The notes under the pieces were generated by a model. That model was not told where the DNA came from. It did not search any database and saw only the letters and a list, made by a program, of their open reading frames with translations. From Brachionus plicatilis (taxonomy: Eukaryota; Rotifera; Eurotatoria; Ploima; Brachionidae), in the NCBI GenBank assembly GCA_010279815.1, contig QEOQ01000389.1, forward strand, positions 112,651 to 176,650: 64,000 bases of DNA, written 5' to 3'. Within the stretch, counting starts at the first letter, position 1, and every line of letters begins with the position of its first letter. This document shows positions 48,274 through 60,605 of this stretch, piece after piece. The position numbers and the translations under genes were made by a program.

Positions 48274-49444
48274 GAATTGATCTAGCAGTAAAATTAAAAA
48301 TATCTAAAGTTAGGTTTTTTTGGTGTATCATTGTTAAATTAGCTATTTTTAAAAAAACTTTACGCAACAAGTCATTTTGACAAAGGAAACTAATTGTTCG
48401 TCTTTGAAAGAGTTATGAATTTTCAATTCATTTAAAATTGTTTTGAAACTATAAAACTATAAATTACAAAACAATCATCATTACTCAATATAAAAGAATC
48501 TTTACAAACCTAATAATCAATTGAACATGGAAAATTATAATAAAGATTAAGTTTATTCAAAAAATCAAAATTAAGAAAAAAATTATTTAAATTAGCAAAG
48601 ACAGTTCAGTTTAAAATGTTCACCTGCATAAAAAAGATAAGTATCTTTTTTATTATCATTTATAAATAAATAAACAGCACTGAGACAAAATTTTTGAACA
48701 ATAAATTTTTGTTAGAACAAACACCTTCCTTACTGTATTGATTAAGGCCATTTCAAAATGGGAAACTAAATGTTCCATTTGCGAAACAGAATTTTTTTTA
48801 TAAGTTTCAAAAAGTATTCAGTTGTATGAAAAAAACCTTTATTCTTCTTCCCTGTAAGAATCATTAAATTATCGATAGCAAACTTAAATTTATTAAGATA
48901 GGCCATAGCTTATTTAAATCAATTTTCTTAAAAAGTAACGATAAAATGAAAGTTGTAGTCTTTTTTTTGAGAAGCAGTAATTTGGCACAGTTTTAAATTT
49001 TAATTTTTTAATTTACTAATTAATTGAGCTATTTCGTTGCTCATTTTTTACTTGAGATTAAATAAAATAAAATTCTTAGGTCTATTTATTTCTAAAATCT
49101 TAGGTTTATTCTAAATTCTTATTTCTGCTATCTCCTTTTTTAATTTTTCTAGATTACTAATTTTTAATTCGTTTGCTTATGATATAAATTTAGTTTTTTT
49201 GCTAAAAGTTAAAATTTTTATTTTAATTAACAAAGCTTAATAATTTTCTTTTCGAAAATAAATGGGGTTTCAATACTAAACATCTTTACAAATCTAAAAT
49301 AGGGTCAATTTTAAATTTTGAATTTTAGACAAATTTTTTTCTTGTCTAAAATCATTCCAAGAACCTATCATTGACAATTAAAAATTCGTCAATTAATAAA
49401 TCCCCTAAATGATTTAAAGTTACGAGGGTTATAGACTCAAACTA

Positions 49445-49660
49445 CTAGCAGCCTTTGATCGAATGTTTGAATTGAATGAGAGGTATTTGAGAAATAGACT
49501 GAGTCATTTTGTCCAATTTTAATAAGACCGGTGATGAATAACTTTTTTATTATAATAAGACTTTTCCTTCTTTTTTTTTACTTCAGAAGAAGCTATAGCT
49601 TCATAAAGATATGCAAATAAACAAAATAAAAATACACTAAAAATAAAAATTTGTAAATTT
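49445..49660 (+). mobile_element. LINE 3' end (AGCTC-hairpin family), copy H, with coding residue
   Basis: On plus, LKLLAAFDRMFELNERYLRN then RLSHFVQF and a stop. This parallels [15 protein letters not shown]...SHSAQ of copy A, so the two share a protein-coding ancestor. About 80 bases on, the degenerate hairpin AGAAGAAGCTATAGCTTC is followed by AAATAAACAAAATAAAA. Confidence 0.6.
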
Positions 49661-51680
49661 TCTTCTTTTTACTTTTCTTTCTTCATATACCGAAAGATTA
49701 AAAAAAACAAGAACTTTTAATTACCATATAAAATTTTCGATGAATATTTTTTTTTATTTATAAATCATATTAAATTTTTGATTTAATTTAATTCAATATT
49801 GTTCATTTTAATTCAGAATGAAAAAGGAAAATTTTTGATAAATAAAATATTAAGAATTTAAAACAATTTTTTCCCATTAAAAAAAGTAAATGAAAATCAA
49901 TAAAATCTCACCTGGAAATTATCGACATAATTTAAAATTGCTTTAAATGAAATGTTAAATAAAATTAATTCCCTTTTTTTTTTTTTGATTATTTATGAAA
50001 TCCGGTATATATTTTTCCACGTTAAACATACTTTATTAATCATAATTTACTCATGATCATTTATATTATTTATAAAAACATGATTTGATATTAATTAGAT
50101 GAGTTAATGATCTGTGCTTCAAGTGTTAAAAATATCTTGTCTATCATCAATGAACTTACTTAGCCTTTCGAAAGAATACTCATAAAATAAATTAATTTTC
50201 AGTTTTTTAAAAAAGACAAAATACTTAGACTCAATTGTAGCCTTTCTAAATGATTAAAAAAGAAAATGATCAAAGGTGACAACTTCAAATCATTTCCAAA
50301 AGATCAAAAGATTTTACTTAGAAAATAAAATAAAGTTCTTCATTTTATCACTAAATAAACAAACCAAAAATTTTATTTTGTCCTTCAAAAAGTGAGTTTA
50401 GTGAATATTTGATTTGACAAAACATTCGAAATCCTTCTCAAGAAATTTAGCTAAATAAAAAATATTAAATTTTTTAATTAAGAATTTTTGTTTAATAGTT
50501 AAGCTGGCCATTTATTGAGTCTTTTTTCTTAAAAATAAACATCCGCTTCTTTCTATCAATAGTTGAGCATAGATCGTGATTCTAAAATTGTTCGAATCAA
50601 AAAATAAAATAAATATTTATCTATAATTCTTTAATAATTAAAAAAGCAAAAGCTTAAGTCTGTTGATAAGAGGCGATGGTTATTTCCGTTCGGTCATTGA
50701 TTCAAAGAAGAAATAAATAAGAAAGTTCACATACTAAGTCACGTAAACTAATATTTAAATTTAAATTGCGATTTAAATGTTTTATTAAAGAAAATAGAGT
50801 TTAATCTTTTTTAAAGGATGTTAAATGAGAAACAAACTATTTGATTCCTTTTTTTCTAAACAACAAGTTAAGTTTATTTCATTAGTAAAAATCATATACA
50901 ATTTCAATAATTGCAACCCGGCCATTTAAAGCCGCGCGTTTAATCAAATTTCATCAAATTAGTACCGATTTTATCCAAAATTTTGCTACAATTTAGATAA
51001 ATCCTTTCTAATCCTTTCGGTTGATTAAATAGTTAGGATCAAGCATTTTTTTAGGGTCTTGAGAGCGAGCGAAAATTGCTTGCCGCTTTTAAAAATATTT
51101 GTTTTGCCTAAATAAACAAGTCAAACTTAAGTTGTTTTTTTTTTGTTTTTTTAGTCATTTACAGACTATTTTAGGCTATAACCTAATTTTTTGCGCACAA
51201 TTTATTTTTTTTTCTAATTCAAGTATTTTTTTGTGTCAAGTTTAAACGAATATCGAATTCCAGTAATCAACACATTTTCCGGGGTTGAACGAAACTCGAG
51301 TCTTTCATTATTTGCTTTAATTTATTGAAAAAGCTAGACTTGAATTATGATTATTTAGTAAAGGGTTGACAACATTAAACTTAAGTTCGAAAAACCAGCT
51401 CAATCTCCACATTTTACCCAATTAATGTCTTTTTGAGAAGAAAATAAATTTTGTCCAAGCTGAGCAAAATGTTAATCCATGGTTTAAGAAATTCAACATT
51501 TTTTTTTTCTATTAAATTTATTGTTGTAGAAATTTTAGTTTTTAATGGTTTTGATTGTCAAAATTTTCTTATTATAATTTTTTTTTTCTAAAAAAACTAA
51601 TTAAGAGTTTTTTAGAAAATGATTTTTTAGACAAAAATAAATTTTAGTTGATCTGGCATCTTAAATTTGAACTAGTCGTA

Positions 51681-54600
51681 ATGGGGCTTCGAAAATGCCG
51701 AAATCTCTACACTTTGGTAATAGTGGTAGCTGGATTTTTCTACATTAATTGGCTCTTGAACCTAACCGATTGGAGTCGTTTGGAAAAAGTGGAGAAAAAA
51801 ATACGCACTTTAAGGCGCCAGCAGGATTCAATTGTGTTCGAGCTTTTCGAGGCTTTCGACCAGGATCAAACAATCCAAAGCAATGGACACTTCACTCTTA
51901 TTGGAGCCAAAAATTTGCCAAATTATCGCCAAGCGTTCTCCTTCAACATTAATGAGATTGAATTTTTAACATTAAACGATTTGAGTTCAATTTTTAAGCT
52001 ACTTTATTCATCACAAGCATTTTTAATGGATATAAATGTTCTTGAAAATTTAGTGTTCGATGATCTCAGCCAAGAATCTGTTCCAAGACAAAGCATAGTT
52101 TATAATGTATCTTCAATTGATATCTCCAGAGTAATTTTAAGTGAGAAAAAGCATCATTTAGTAACATTTGGAATTAAAGTTCAAAATTTTAGAAAGCTTT
52201 ATCAAGTGAGTGGAAATTCTAATTATTTTTTTAAAAAGACACAATTTTTGAATATTTGACATGAGGACTTATTTGATTGAAACTGTAATGACGGACTCTA
52301 AGAATAGTCCCATGTTAAATAGTTATTATTATCACATTGGTCTTTTCAATGATAAAAATTGTATTAAATTGCTAAGTTAATTAAAAATTGAATTTATTTT
52401 TAAATGAAATAAGCTCCTTTAAGGGAGAGTAAAAATTATAACAAAAAATTTTAAAGTAGAAAATAGTAGTGGTCTATACTGTACCGGACTAAAGGTCCTT
52501 CAGATAAAAAAATCAAATAGTGAAATTGATTTTTATAACAAAAAAAAAATTAAAGAAAAAAATCATGAACATAAATAAATTAAAATAAAGTTTAGAAAAT
52601 TTAAAAAAGATAAATTTACAGATTCAGAGAAGAAAGAAGGAATAATAAGGTACAAACTACCCAAATGAATTGGGTATTTGAAAAATCATGATTCAAAAAA
52701 TGCTTTAAATAAACGACTTGTTTTATTTTGTGACAATGAATTTAAAAAATCAAAAGAAAAATCGAATATTGATCCTTTAAAATATTTGTAGAGATTTAGT
52801 AGTGTTTTAGGCTTAAGGCCTCATTTCGTATTTGAAAGATATTTAATTAAGTTAAATCTTGAATTTCACCGTTCTTTTAATCCTTTTAATCATTTAAATA
52901 ATTTTAATAAAATTAACTATCCATTCTATTATAAAACACATATTTAATTATTTTCATAGATCAAACACTTCTATCAACTGTTTACAATATTCAGCTTTCA
53001 AATCTTTTGTTATTTAACTTTCCATGAGAACTGTAGTCCATTTTTTTTACAATATTAACTCATTCCATTTGACTGGCAATAAATTAAACATATTTAATAT
53101 TTAGAATTTTATTAACGTAGAACAAGAAAAGAAATTAAAAGAATTCAATTAATCTAATAAGGTTTGCTGAATTATTAATTTAAACTTGAATTATGAATTG
53201 ATGAAAAAACATCGAGAAATTTATTTTAATTTTTTTGTTCGAATAATTTCGAAAATTCCCAAAGGAGCATTGTGAATTTCAAATACAAATAGAAAAAAAT
53301 CTTCATTTTTTGATAAATTAAAATCAAAGTTAAAAACAATTAAAAAAATACCGCAGCATACTTTGTACTTTTTTTAACATAAAATAAAAATTTTATTTAT
53401 TTTTATAGTAAATCAAATAAATAATCAATTTAAATCTTATTGATGTTTTATTTTTTTCATTTTTTTTACATTAGAAAAATTATTTTAGGTAATTAAGAAA
53501 AAGCAAACTATTTTGAAGTATTTTGTCACTAGAAGCACCAACGAGTCAAAATGACTCTTATTATAAAGCGACAAATTTTTGAGCAAAATGTAAAAAAGCA
53601 GTATTGCACAAAAGAAATTGAGAGTATTTGTTAAAAGTGATTTTGACCAAGGATATTTTACAAGAACTAAGAAAAGACTATAAATCTAATAATTTACTAT
53701 TTATATTCAGTTAATTTAATAATTTCAATAAATTCGAACATAAAATATATGATTTATTCTTTATGGTGCTTCTAGTGTTAAAGTATATTTATTATCTTTT
53801 ATTTTAATTTATCAATTTGTATTCAAATTTCACAATACCCTCAAAGGCCTGTAAATTCATAGCCAATTTATTCTTTTTTTATATTTCGATTTCTTTAGTC
53901 TAATGAAACTCATTAAGTTTCTTATTTAAATTTTTTTTTGCTGGAGCACTTCAGCTGATATTCATTTATTTACAACTATTTTTATCAGAGAGCGCTCTCA
54001 GGGAGTTATAATTGTAAATTGCTTCAAAAACCGATGAATTTTAGCTCTAATGAAACCAACTAGACCATCAACTGATAAGTCTGTTATGGTCAATCCATTA
54101 TGCTTAACCCATTGGAGACATCAAATGATATCTATTACTTTTTTAACTCCTCTCAATTTCATTTTGCAGTTTTTTGCTTTTAAAAACCAAGAACTTATGG
54201 CATATTCTAAATACGACTCGATAAATTCATAAATTGAAAACAAGTAAAATAGTTTATAAATACTTGGGCAAATTGTCTAAGTACCAAATTTGCTTTATTT
54301 ATTGAAGATTCATGGGATCCATTTAAGAATAGAAAAAATAAAACTCCATAAGCAAAAAATTTTAATTAATTAAAAATGCGCAATGTTTTTTATTAAAGAT
54401 ACTTTTTTAAACCATTTACAAATTAATAAATTTGAATAAAATTGGGCGAGGATTAAAAACCAATAAAGAGAGATTAAAATACATAAAAAATGTCATTCAC
54501 GCATACAAAGGAATCTCTTTATTTTTAATGATGAAAAACTCATAAAATAATTTCAATAAAAATTCTTCTTTTTTCATTTCAAAAATCAAGTTTTTGCTAA

Positions 54601-56432
54601 AAAAAAACTCTACCAAACTTACTCTTGAAAGTTTTTTTAGTATTTCAATTAATTTTTATATTCATCTCTTAAATTTATTCTTTTTTAAAGAGTTAAGATC
54701 ACAAAAATTAAAAATCAATTAAAAAAGTTAAGAACAGATTTAAAAAGAATCGAAAAAAAAAGTTAAGAACAGATTTAAAAAGAATCGAAAAAAAAAGTTA
54801 AGAACAGATTTAAAAAGAATCGAAAAAAAAAGTTATGAAAAATTTCAAAATTTATGAATTTATTTTCAAAATTTTTTCATTTTTCTTTTAAATCAAATTG
54901 TATTTTTATGAAAAATGTTAATAATAATTTCAGCGCTTGTAATAATCATCAGTCATAATCATTGAATAATTTCTTCTGTCAACCTCCAATTGATCTTTTA
55001 GAATTTTGTAAATGAAATCGAAACTTAGCAAAAAAAATGATCATTATACTTAAAATTAATTTCACTTTGAAAAATTTATAGTAGTTTTATGATTTTGCAC
55101 TTTTCTGTTATGTCTAATTTAAAAAAAATCAGAAATGTTTTTTTTCCATAAGACTATTTAAAATCTTATTTTGAACAAAACTAAGTAAGATTACATTGTG
55201 AAGCATCAAAAATTGTGGCATCAAAACAAAAATTAAAGTGAAATTTTACAGTTTACTTTTTAGACTCTAATTGATAGTTTGAATCCGCAATGTCATTTCA
55301 CTCAAATTTCCGGTACCTATTCAAACCTGGACATTTTGACAAGTTTTTATGTCGAATGCAAGAGTCTTACTATTCAAATATCGATTGTTTATGAACGAGG
55401 CAACTTTCTATGGATAGCTAGTGACGATTACCAAATAAAAGATGCCAAAAAATCATTTGCTGATCGACCCAGAGCACTAAACATGTAACTATATTTAAAT
55501 TAAAGATTTTTTAAATTAATAATTTTTTTTAAAGGTTTAATCTCATTAAAATTGTGGATAAGCGATCAAACTATTTCCTATTGCCATCTGATATTGACAA
55601 ATTTTTGTTCGAGTATGATCATTCAGCTTTTCTGGAATGCAACCGTGATTTGGTTAAGAAAAACATACAAAAACTAGGCTCTAAACATCAACAAGATGTC
55701 AAGAAAAACAACATCATTTCACCAGTTTTAGAGCATATTTCAAAATCTTTGGAGTCTTTTCGAAAGCATTACTGGCTAGCTGGCGGAACTTTGTTGGGCT
55801 GGTATCGCGATTGTGGCATCATACCATTCACTCAAGATGTTGACATCGCAATCTGGGCCCATGAATACGACGACAGAATAAAAAAGCATTTTTTAGGAAA
55901 CAAAATTGTCAGAATATGGGGAACTCTGGGACTGCTCAATGACAGTTTTGAATTTAGATTGTTTAATGATAAGTTTACTTTCGACCTGTTTTTAGTCTAC
56001 AAAATAAATCAAACTCATCAATGGTGCGGCTACCAAGTCAAGCGACACAAATTTAGGTATAGAAGACCCAAACAATTTTTAATTTACTAATTAATTCATT
56101 TATTTTATATTTTTTATTTAAGGCGATTTTTACCAAAATTTGACAAAGTATGTTCGGCAGAGTTGTTAAACAGTAAATACATGGTTCCTTGTGATCCAGT
56201 AAAATATTTGGATAGAGAATATGGTCCGAGGCGTTGGGAGTCACCAGAATCGAAGAATTACACCTGGAAAAATGTTGTTTATTCCGGAAACTGGAGTGAC
56301 TCGGACTGGCCCCATTCGATTAAGTATTACGATAAAAATGGAAATTTACTAAAGAAAAAAGTTCTTGAGTATGTAAACAAATTCCAAGAAAAAAATCTGA
56401 CATCTATTTCGAATGACGAAGATTGGTCTTAA
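51681..56432 (+). CDS. FKTN: Fukutin (Golgi LicD-family ribitol-phosphate transferase)
   Basis: Four exons: 51681-52205, 55264-55484, 55535-56056, 56123-56432; 525 aa (human fukutin 461 aa). An N-terminal signal anchor (LYTLVIVVAGFFYINWLL) gives type II Golgi topology, followed by a stem with a short coiled stretch. The N-domain matches fukutin at SSQAFLMDINVLENL and VYERGNFLWIAS...DRPRAL. The catalytic LicD domain has WLAGGTLLGWYRDCGIIPFT then QDVDIAIW (metal-binding DxD), FTFDLFLVYK, KYMVPCDPVKYLDREYG and the C-terminal WPHSI. Fukutin adds ribitol-5-phosphate to the O-mannosyl glycan of alpha-dystroglycan, in sequence with FKRP. Start chosen at the ATG before the anchor; the frame is open 33 bases further upstream without another ATG. 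The 3.06 kb first intron holds a LINE tail, a MITE and a 35-bp tandem repeat. Confidence 0.92.
52476..52680 (-). repeat. LINE 3' end (AGCTC-hairpin family), copy I
   Basis: In fukutin intron 1. CTGTACCGGACTAAAGGTCC and TTCAG (hairpin with compensating changes: CCGGACT/AGGTCC), then AAATTAAAATAAAGTTTAG and a GATTCAGAGAAGAAAGAAGG block as in copy A. Confidence 0.5.
53527..53777. repeat. 251-bp MITE with CACTAGAAGCACCA ends
   Basis: Perfect 14-bp terminal inverted repeats CACTAGAAGCACCA (53527-53540) and TGGTGCTTCTAGTG (53764-53777). TTAA follows the right end; the left flank is TTGT, possibly a mutated TTAA. TTAA targets with CACTAG-type ends suggest a piggyBac-like origin (inference). Non-coding. 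Confidence 0.65.
54722..54836. repeat. 35-bp tandem repeat, three units
   Basis: GTTAAGAACAGATTTAAAAA (first 20 bases of the unit) starts at 54727, 54762 and 54797; a truncated fourth unit begins at 54832. Units are identical apart from A-run length. In fukutin intron 1; no function seen. Confidence 0.9.
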
Positions 56433-56555
56433 AATTTCAATCGAATAATTTAAATTTTTTTAGTTAATGTTTTTTTTAATCAAATAATAAGTTGTACTTA
56501 AATTATGTGTCATTTTTCCATCCATTTATTCATAAATTCCACGAATTAATTAAAG

Positions 56556-56561
56556 AATAAA
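56556..56561 (+). promoter_or_regulatory. Candidate poly(A) signal of fukutin
   Basis: AATAAA about 125 bases after the stop codon. Confidence 0.35.
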
Positions 56562-57206
56562 ATTTATTATATCATTTATAAAATAAATAAATATTTAATT
56601 GAAAATTCGAGAAATAAATTTCATTATTTAACACACAAGCATCCATCATTTGGGGATGAACCAAATAAAATTGTTTTTCGAGTAAATACTCTTAATTATT
56701 AAATTTATTTTATTAATACATAAACTTCACATAGCCTTTTGATCAAGAAACTGAAAATTGTACTTTCAAATTAGTTTCTTCTTCTTCTACTACTTAAAGG
56801 CTTTAAGTTCCTTTGTTCCTTTGAAGCATAAATCATATGACTCTCCATATTGTTCTGTTTGTTGATGGAAGCCATTTATTTTTGACCTTATGCAAGTTTT
56901 ATCTCTTTAAACTGTTCTTTTCAAGTTTATTTTTTGGTTTCCCTGCTTTGCTTTTCTGTTGATGTGTCCAAAATTATTTCCAATGATTAATTATTTATGT
57001 TGACATTCTAAGCACATCCTAGATACAAAATCCTAAAAAAATCCCAAATATTTCACTAGATGAAGGATCTTATTTAGTATTTCAAAGATTTTTGATTAAA
57101 ATGTTGACAGAAAGATGTTGATAGGATTTTATTTTTGCAGATTGCTATCTGAATTCGTTTCATAACATAAGAGATAAATTTGGGAAGTTAGTATCAAGTT
57201 ATTTTT

Positions 57207-57440
57207 AGCAAAGTAAAATTTTTGATAAAATTTCAAGCGCTCAATCTTGCTCAAATATTTTTAGATGCGCAATTAATTTTTCATTGCATTTTTAGAAATT
57301 ACAATCCTTTTTCAAAAGTTTAAAAATGAAGCTTTGAAATATTAAAAAAATTAAAAATCTGCGATGAAATTTAATTGCGCATCTAAAAATATTTGAGCAA
57401 GATTGAACGCTTGAAATTTGATCAAAAATTTTACTTTGCT
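57207..57440. repeat. 234-bp palindromic MITE with 8-bp target duplication
   Basis: Arms of about 85 bases start AGCAAAGTAAAATTTTTGAT and are nearly identical in reverse complement. Flanked by TTATTTTT at 57199-57206 and 57441-57448. Non-coding; forms a strong hairpin. Confidence 0.8.
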
Positions 57441-57633
57441 TTATTTTTTAAGAATCTTATTAAAATTCTTAATCATGATTACTAAAATAAAAAGAGAAAA
57501 GCATCCAAAGTTAATTTTACTTATTTTACAAAGTTTACATGACCAGTATTTCCTTAATGGAATATAACCCTTTATACAATTTATATTAAATTTCAATTTT
57601 TATTTAATTGTAAATTAAGATGAATAAGTGATT

Positions 57634-57989
57634 GGGGTTGTGAAGTTCATTTCAATTCGATCGTTTCAATACAGAAAAAAATGAATAACTTTTTTACTAA
57701 AAGAGATAATTTAGTTCTATAAAATGTTTAATTATAAGCAAATTTGCTTAATTCAGAATAATAGGTCTGCAAAATACTCTTCAATTTTCTGCATTTTTCA
57801 CGCCATTAAAAAGTATTCTAATTTACTTTGCAATTATATTGCAGAGTTTTTGCAGGTATATATTTTCGGATTAAGCAAAGTTGCTTAAACATTAAGCATT
57901 TTACAGAACTAAATTATTCCTTAAAGTAAAAAAGCTATTCAAATTTTTCTGAATTGAAACGATCGAATTGAAATGAACTTCACAACCCT
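57634..57989. repeat. 356-bp long-TIR MITE with 9-bp target duplication (MULE-like)
   Basis: Arms of about 125 bases begin GGGGTTGTGAAGTTCATTTC (left) and AGGGTTGTGAAGTTCATTTC (right, complement). The 9-bp repeat TAAGTGATT flanks both ends (57625-57633, 57990-57998). A 9-bp duplication and long inverted repeats are typical of Mutator-like elements. Confidence 0.8.
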
Positions 57990-58256
57990 TAAGTGATTTG
58001 AGTACTGATGAAGTCCTCTATAGATTTTAGAGATATTAAAGTCAGTCAAATTTAAGCTAAATTTAAGAATCGCTCAATAGTTAATTCTTCAATCAGATAT
58101 TTTATCTTCGGATTTTTTTATTTTATCTTTTCGAAGTCATTCTCTTTTTTTATACCGTAAAAGCCCAAAGTGGGTTTAAAAACCCACTTTAAAATACTGC
58201 TATAATTAAGTCAAATTTAAGTTTTTTTTTATCAATAAAGTTTTATTTTATGTTAC

Positions 58257-59543
58257 ATATGGTATGTTCTATTGTGTTTTATAAAAATTTAAATACAATT
58301 TTGAAAATGCATTGAAAATGTGCGATGGTTGAGAATTTTTTTATTTTAGAAATAGAAATCAAATATGTTTCAAACATAGCTTTTTTAGTTTTAAAATTTT
58401 AAGAGAAAATAAATAAAATTCTTTTACTTTACCTTTACTTTTACTTTTACTAATTCTAAATAAAATTTTTCATCTTTGACTGTTGAAAAAGGCAATAATT
58501 TAACTAGCTAAAAGTTTTTTTTTTAATATTTATGTTGGTTTGATTTAATTTTATACTCAATGCTTTAAAGAAGCAAAAATTTTTAAATGAAAGTACAATT
58601 TATAAAAAATTTAATGAATATGTTATCTTTTTCTTATTAAACGTTTTTCAATCACATTTACCTAAAAATCTTAAAATTCAATTGCCAAAATATGATTCAT
58701 AAAATTTAAGTTACAATTAAAGGAATATTGAAAATCAAATTGAGCCAATGTCAAATTAATAAGGGGATTAAAAATCGTTTGGATATTTAAACTCAAGATT
58801 TTTTAAAAGAAATGTGATCAAGAGATCAAAATTTAAGATTTTAAAATTTTAGCCATTAGGGCAATTTGAAGTTTATGATCAATTTTTGATGCTCAAAATG
58901 ACCAAATGAATTTTTTTGAGGTAAATTTTTGGTTTTAACATACTTTGTTACATCTTAAGGTAAAATCTGCAAAAGTCTGCAAAAAATTGTCCACTTAAAA
59001 TAGCATAATTTAGATGGTGTGCACTCTGCATTGTACATTTTGATATTACAGAGTTTATTCTTTTATTTAACATAGTATGTTAAATCCAAAAATGTATCTC
59101 TGCATTATTTCTATTAAGAAATAGCAGTTTATTTAACAGTTTTAGTTTGATTTGATGATTTTGACCATCAAAAATTGATCATTAACTTCAAGTTGCCACC
59201 ATTTGCTATTTTTTTGAAATTTTAGAAAAATCTAAAAATTATATTGTATACTTTTAATCTGAGTTTTTTAAACAATTAGCTTAATTTTTAATTAATTTGA
59301 ATAAATTAATGATTAATTAGTCTTTTATTAAAATTTCTAAAAAAAATAAAAAATTTCTCAAAAAATCATCTAAAACTAAATAAACTATATTTGAAACACT
59401 TTATTTAATTTCAATGGAGCGACATTGCAAAAATTTCTCCAAATATTTCTAAAATAAAATAAATCTCAACCATCGCACATTTTCAATGCATTTTCAAAAT
59501 TGTACTTAAAATTTTTATAAAAACAAAATAGAACATACCATAT
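58257..59543. repeat. 1.29-kb imperfect palindrome
   Basis: Outer arms 58257-58334 and 59464-59543 are reverse complements (ATATGGTATGTTCTATT, then GAAAATGCATTGAAAATGTG and CGATGGTTGAGA). Inner arms at 58861-58905 and 59155-59197 also pair (TTATGATCAATTTTTGATG), as does AACATACT/AGTATGTT nearer the centre. The central region is partly diverged. No clear target duplication. Confidence 0.75.
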
Positions 59544-60047
59544 ATTATATTATATATTCACAAATAAAAATTGTAAGTAGTTATATTTTTAGATGTGTCA
59601 AATAAACCAAAAATGTTAGTGGGTTTATGACTGAATGGAACAGTAAAAATTACAAGATTAATTTTGACTTAAAAACGACTTTTTTTTCAATTTCAATAAA
59701 CCATTATTTAAAATTTTTTTGAAATAAATACCTTTTCTTGATCTAAAAAATTTGATTTAAAAACAGAAAATTTAATTCGTGAATAAAAAGTTAAATCATA
59801 ATTTGATATTAAAATAAATGTATATAAAAAATAAACAATTTTTAATTTATTCTAATTTTGCATAATAAAAATATAACATAAATAAAAAAAATAAAATTAA
59901 TCAGTTTAATTATCAGGAACACAAATAGTCAATGCAAAAATGACTTTCTATTTACACAAATAAATTTTAATCCTGATAAAAATTCGTGTATTTTATAAGA
60001 CTAGATGACTTGGTTGAAATGGTGACAAGGACTTGACAAGCTTAAAT

Positions 60048-60605
60048 ACAGTAGTGATTTGCTAGATAAATTTTGGCAAAATTCACGTAAAATAACCTAA
60101 TTAAATTTATATTGACGAGAAAAAAGTTTTGATATTTCGGTAAAATTTAAAAAAGACTGAATAAAAATAAAAAGATTCTGTTGTATTTTTTTAATTATTT
60201 TTAATTTTTATCAACATTTAATATACGTCTAACTTTTAAGCTCAAATTTTTTTCAGATATTTCACTATAAACGTTCACTTCAACTCAATTTAAATTATTT
60301 TTTTTTAATAAATTACTTTTCTTTTAAAATTGTATCATCGCCAGAATTGGCGTAAATCGAAAATAAGCAAATAACAAAAATAATAATAAAATTTCACTTT
60401 TGAGCAAAAAAGAAAAATTTTAATTTTGAAAAAAAATCCAAAAATAATTAAGAAAATTTTCTTTATTTTTTTTCTGCCCTTTTTACATTTTAGCAAAATG
60501 TACGTAAATAAAAGCATTTTTACGTGTAAATACGTCAAATCTACGCAAAAGTGGTGCTATTTTATATAAATTTGCCAAAAATTCAAATGTCAAATCACTT
60601 CTTTT
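60048..60605. repeat. Inverted-repeat element with a LINE-like hairpin tail inside
   Basis: The left end ACAGTAGTGATTTG, then AAATTTTGGCAAAATTCACG, pairs imperfectly with the right end (AATTTGCCAAAAATT, then CAAATCACTTC). Inside, CATCGCCAGAATTGGCG (60336-60352) is followed by an A-rich AAATAA tail: the second hairpin family, plus orientation. Confidence 0.5.

Larger units (their letters stand above)
42066..51680. other. Gene-poor intergenic region with retrotransposon relics
   Basis: About 9.6 kb without a recognisable host gene. It holds LINE fragments at 42380, 43082, 48070 and 49445, and an ACGTAA/TTACGT-rich stretch at about 44335-44490. The last kilobase (50.9-51.6 kb) has several GC-richer patches, such as a CGGCC...GGCCG-like hairpin at 50920, and presumably contains the fukutin promoter. 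Confidence 0.55.

Noticed and set aside
53920..53985. Hairpin GCTGGAGCACTTCAGC considered as another LINE tail
   Set aside because: Stem and tail only loosely resemble the AGCTC family; not enough to call.
54050..54232. Plus-strand frame of 60 codons, and its minus-strand counterpart (QWVKHNGLTI) considered as RT
   Set aside because: The resemblance is too short and no neighbouring RT motif was found.
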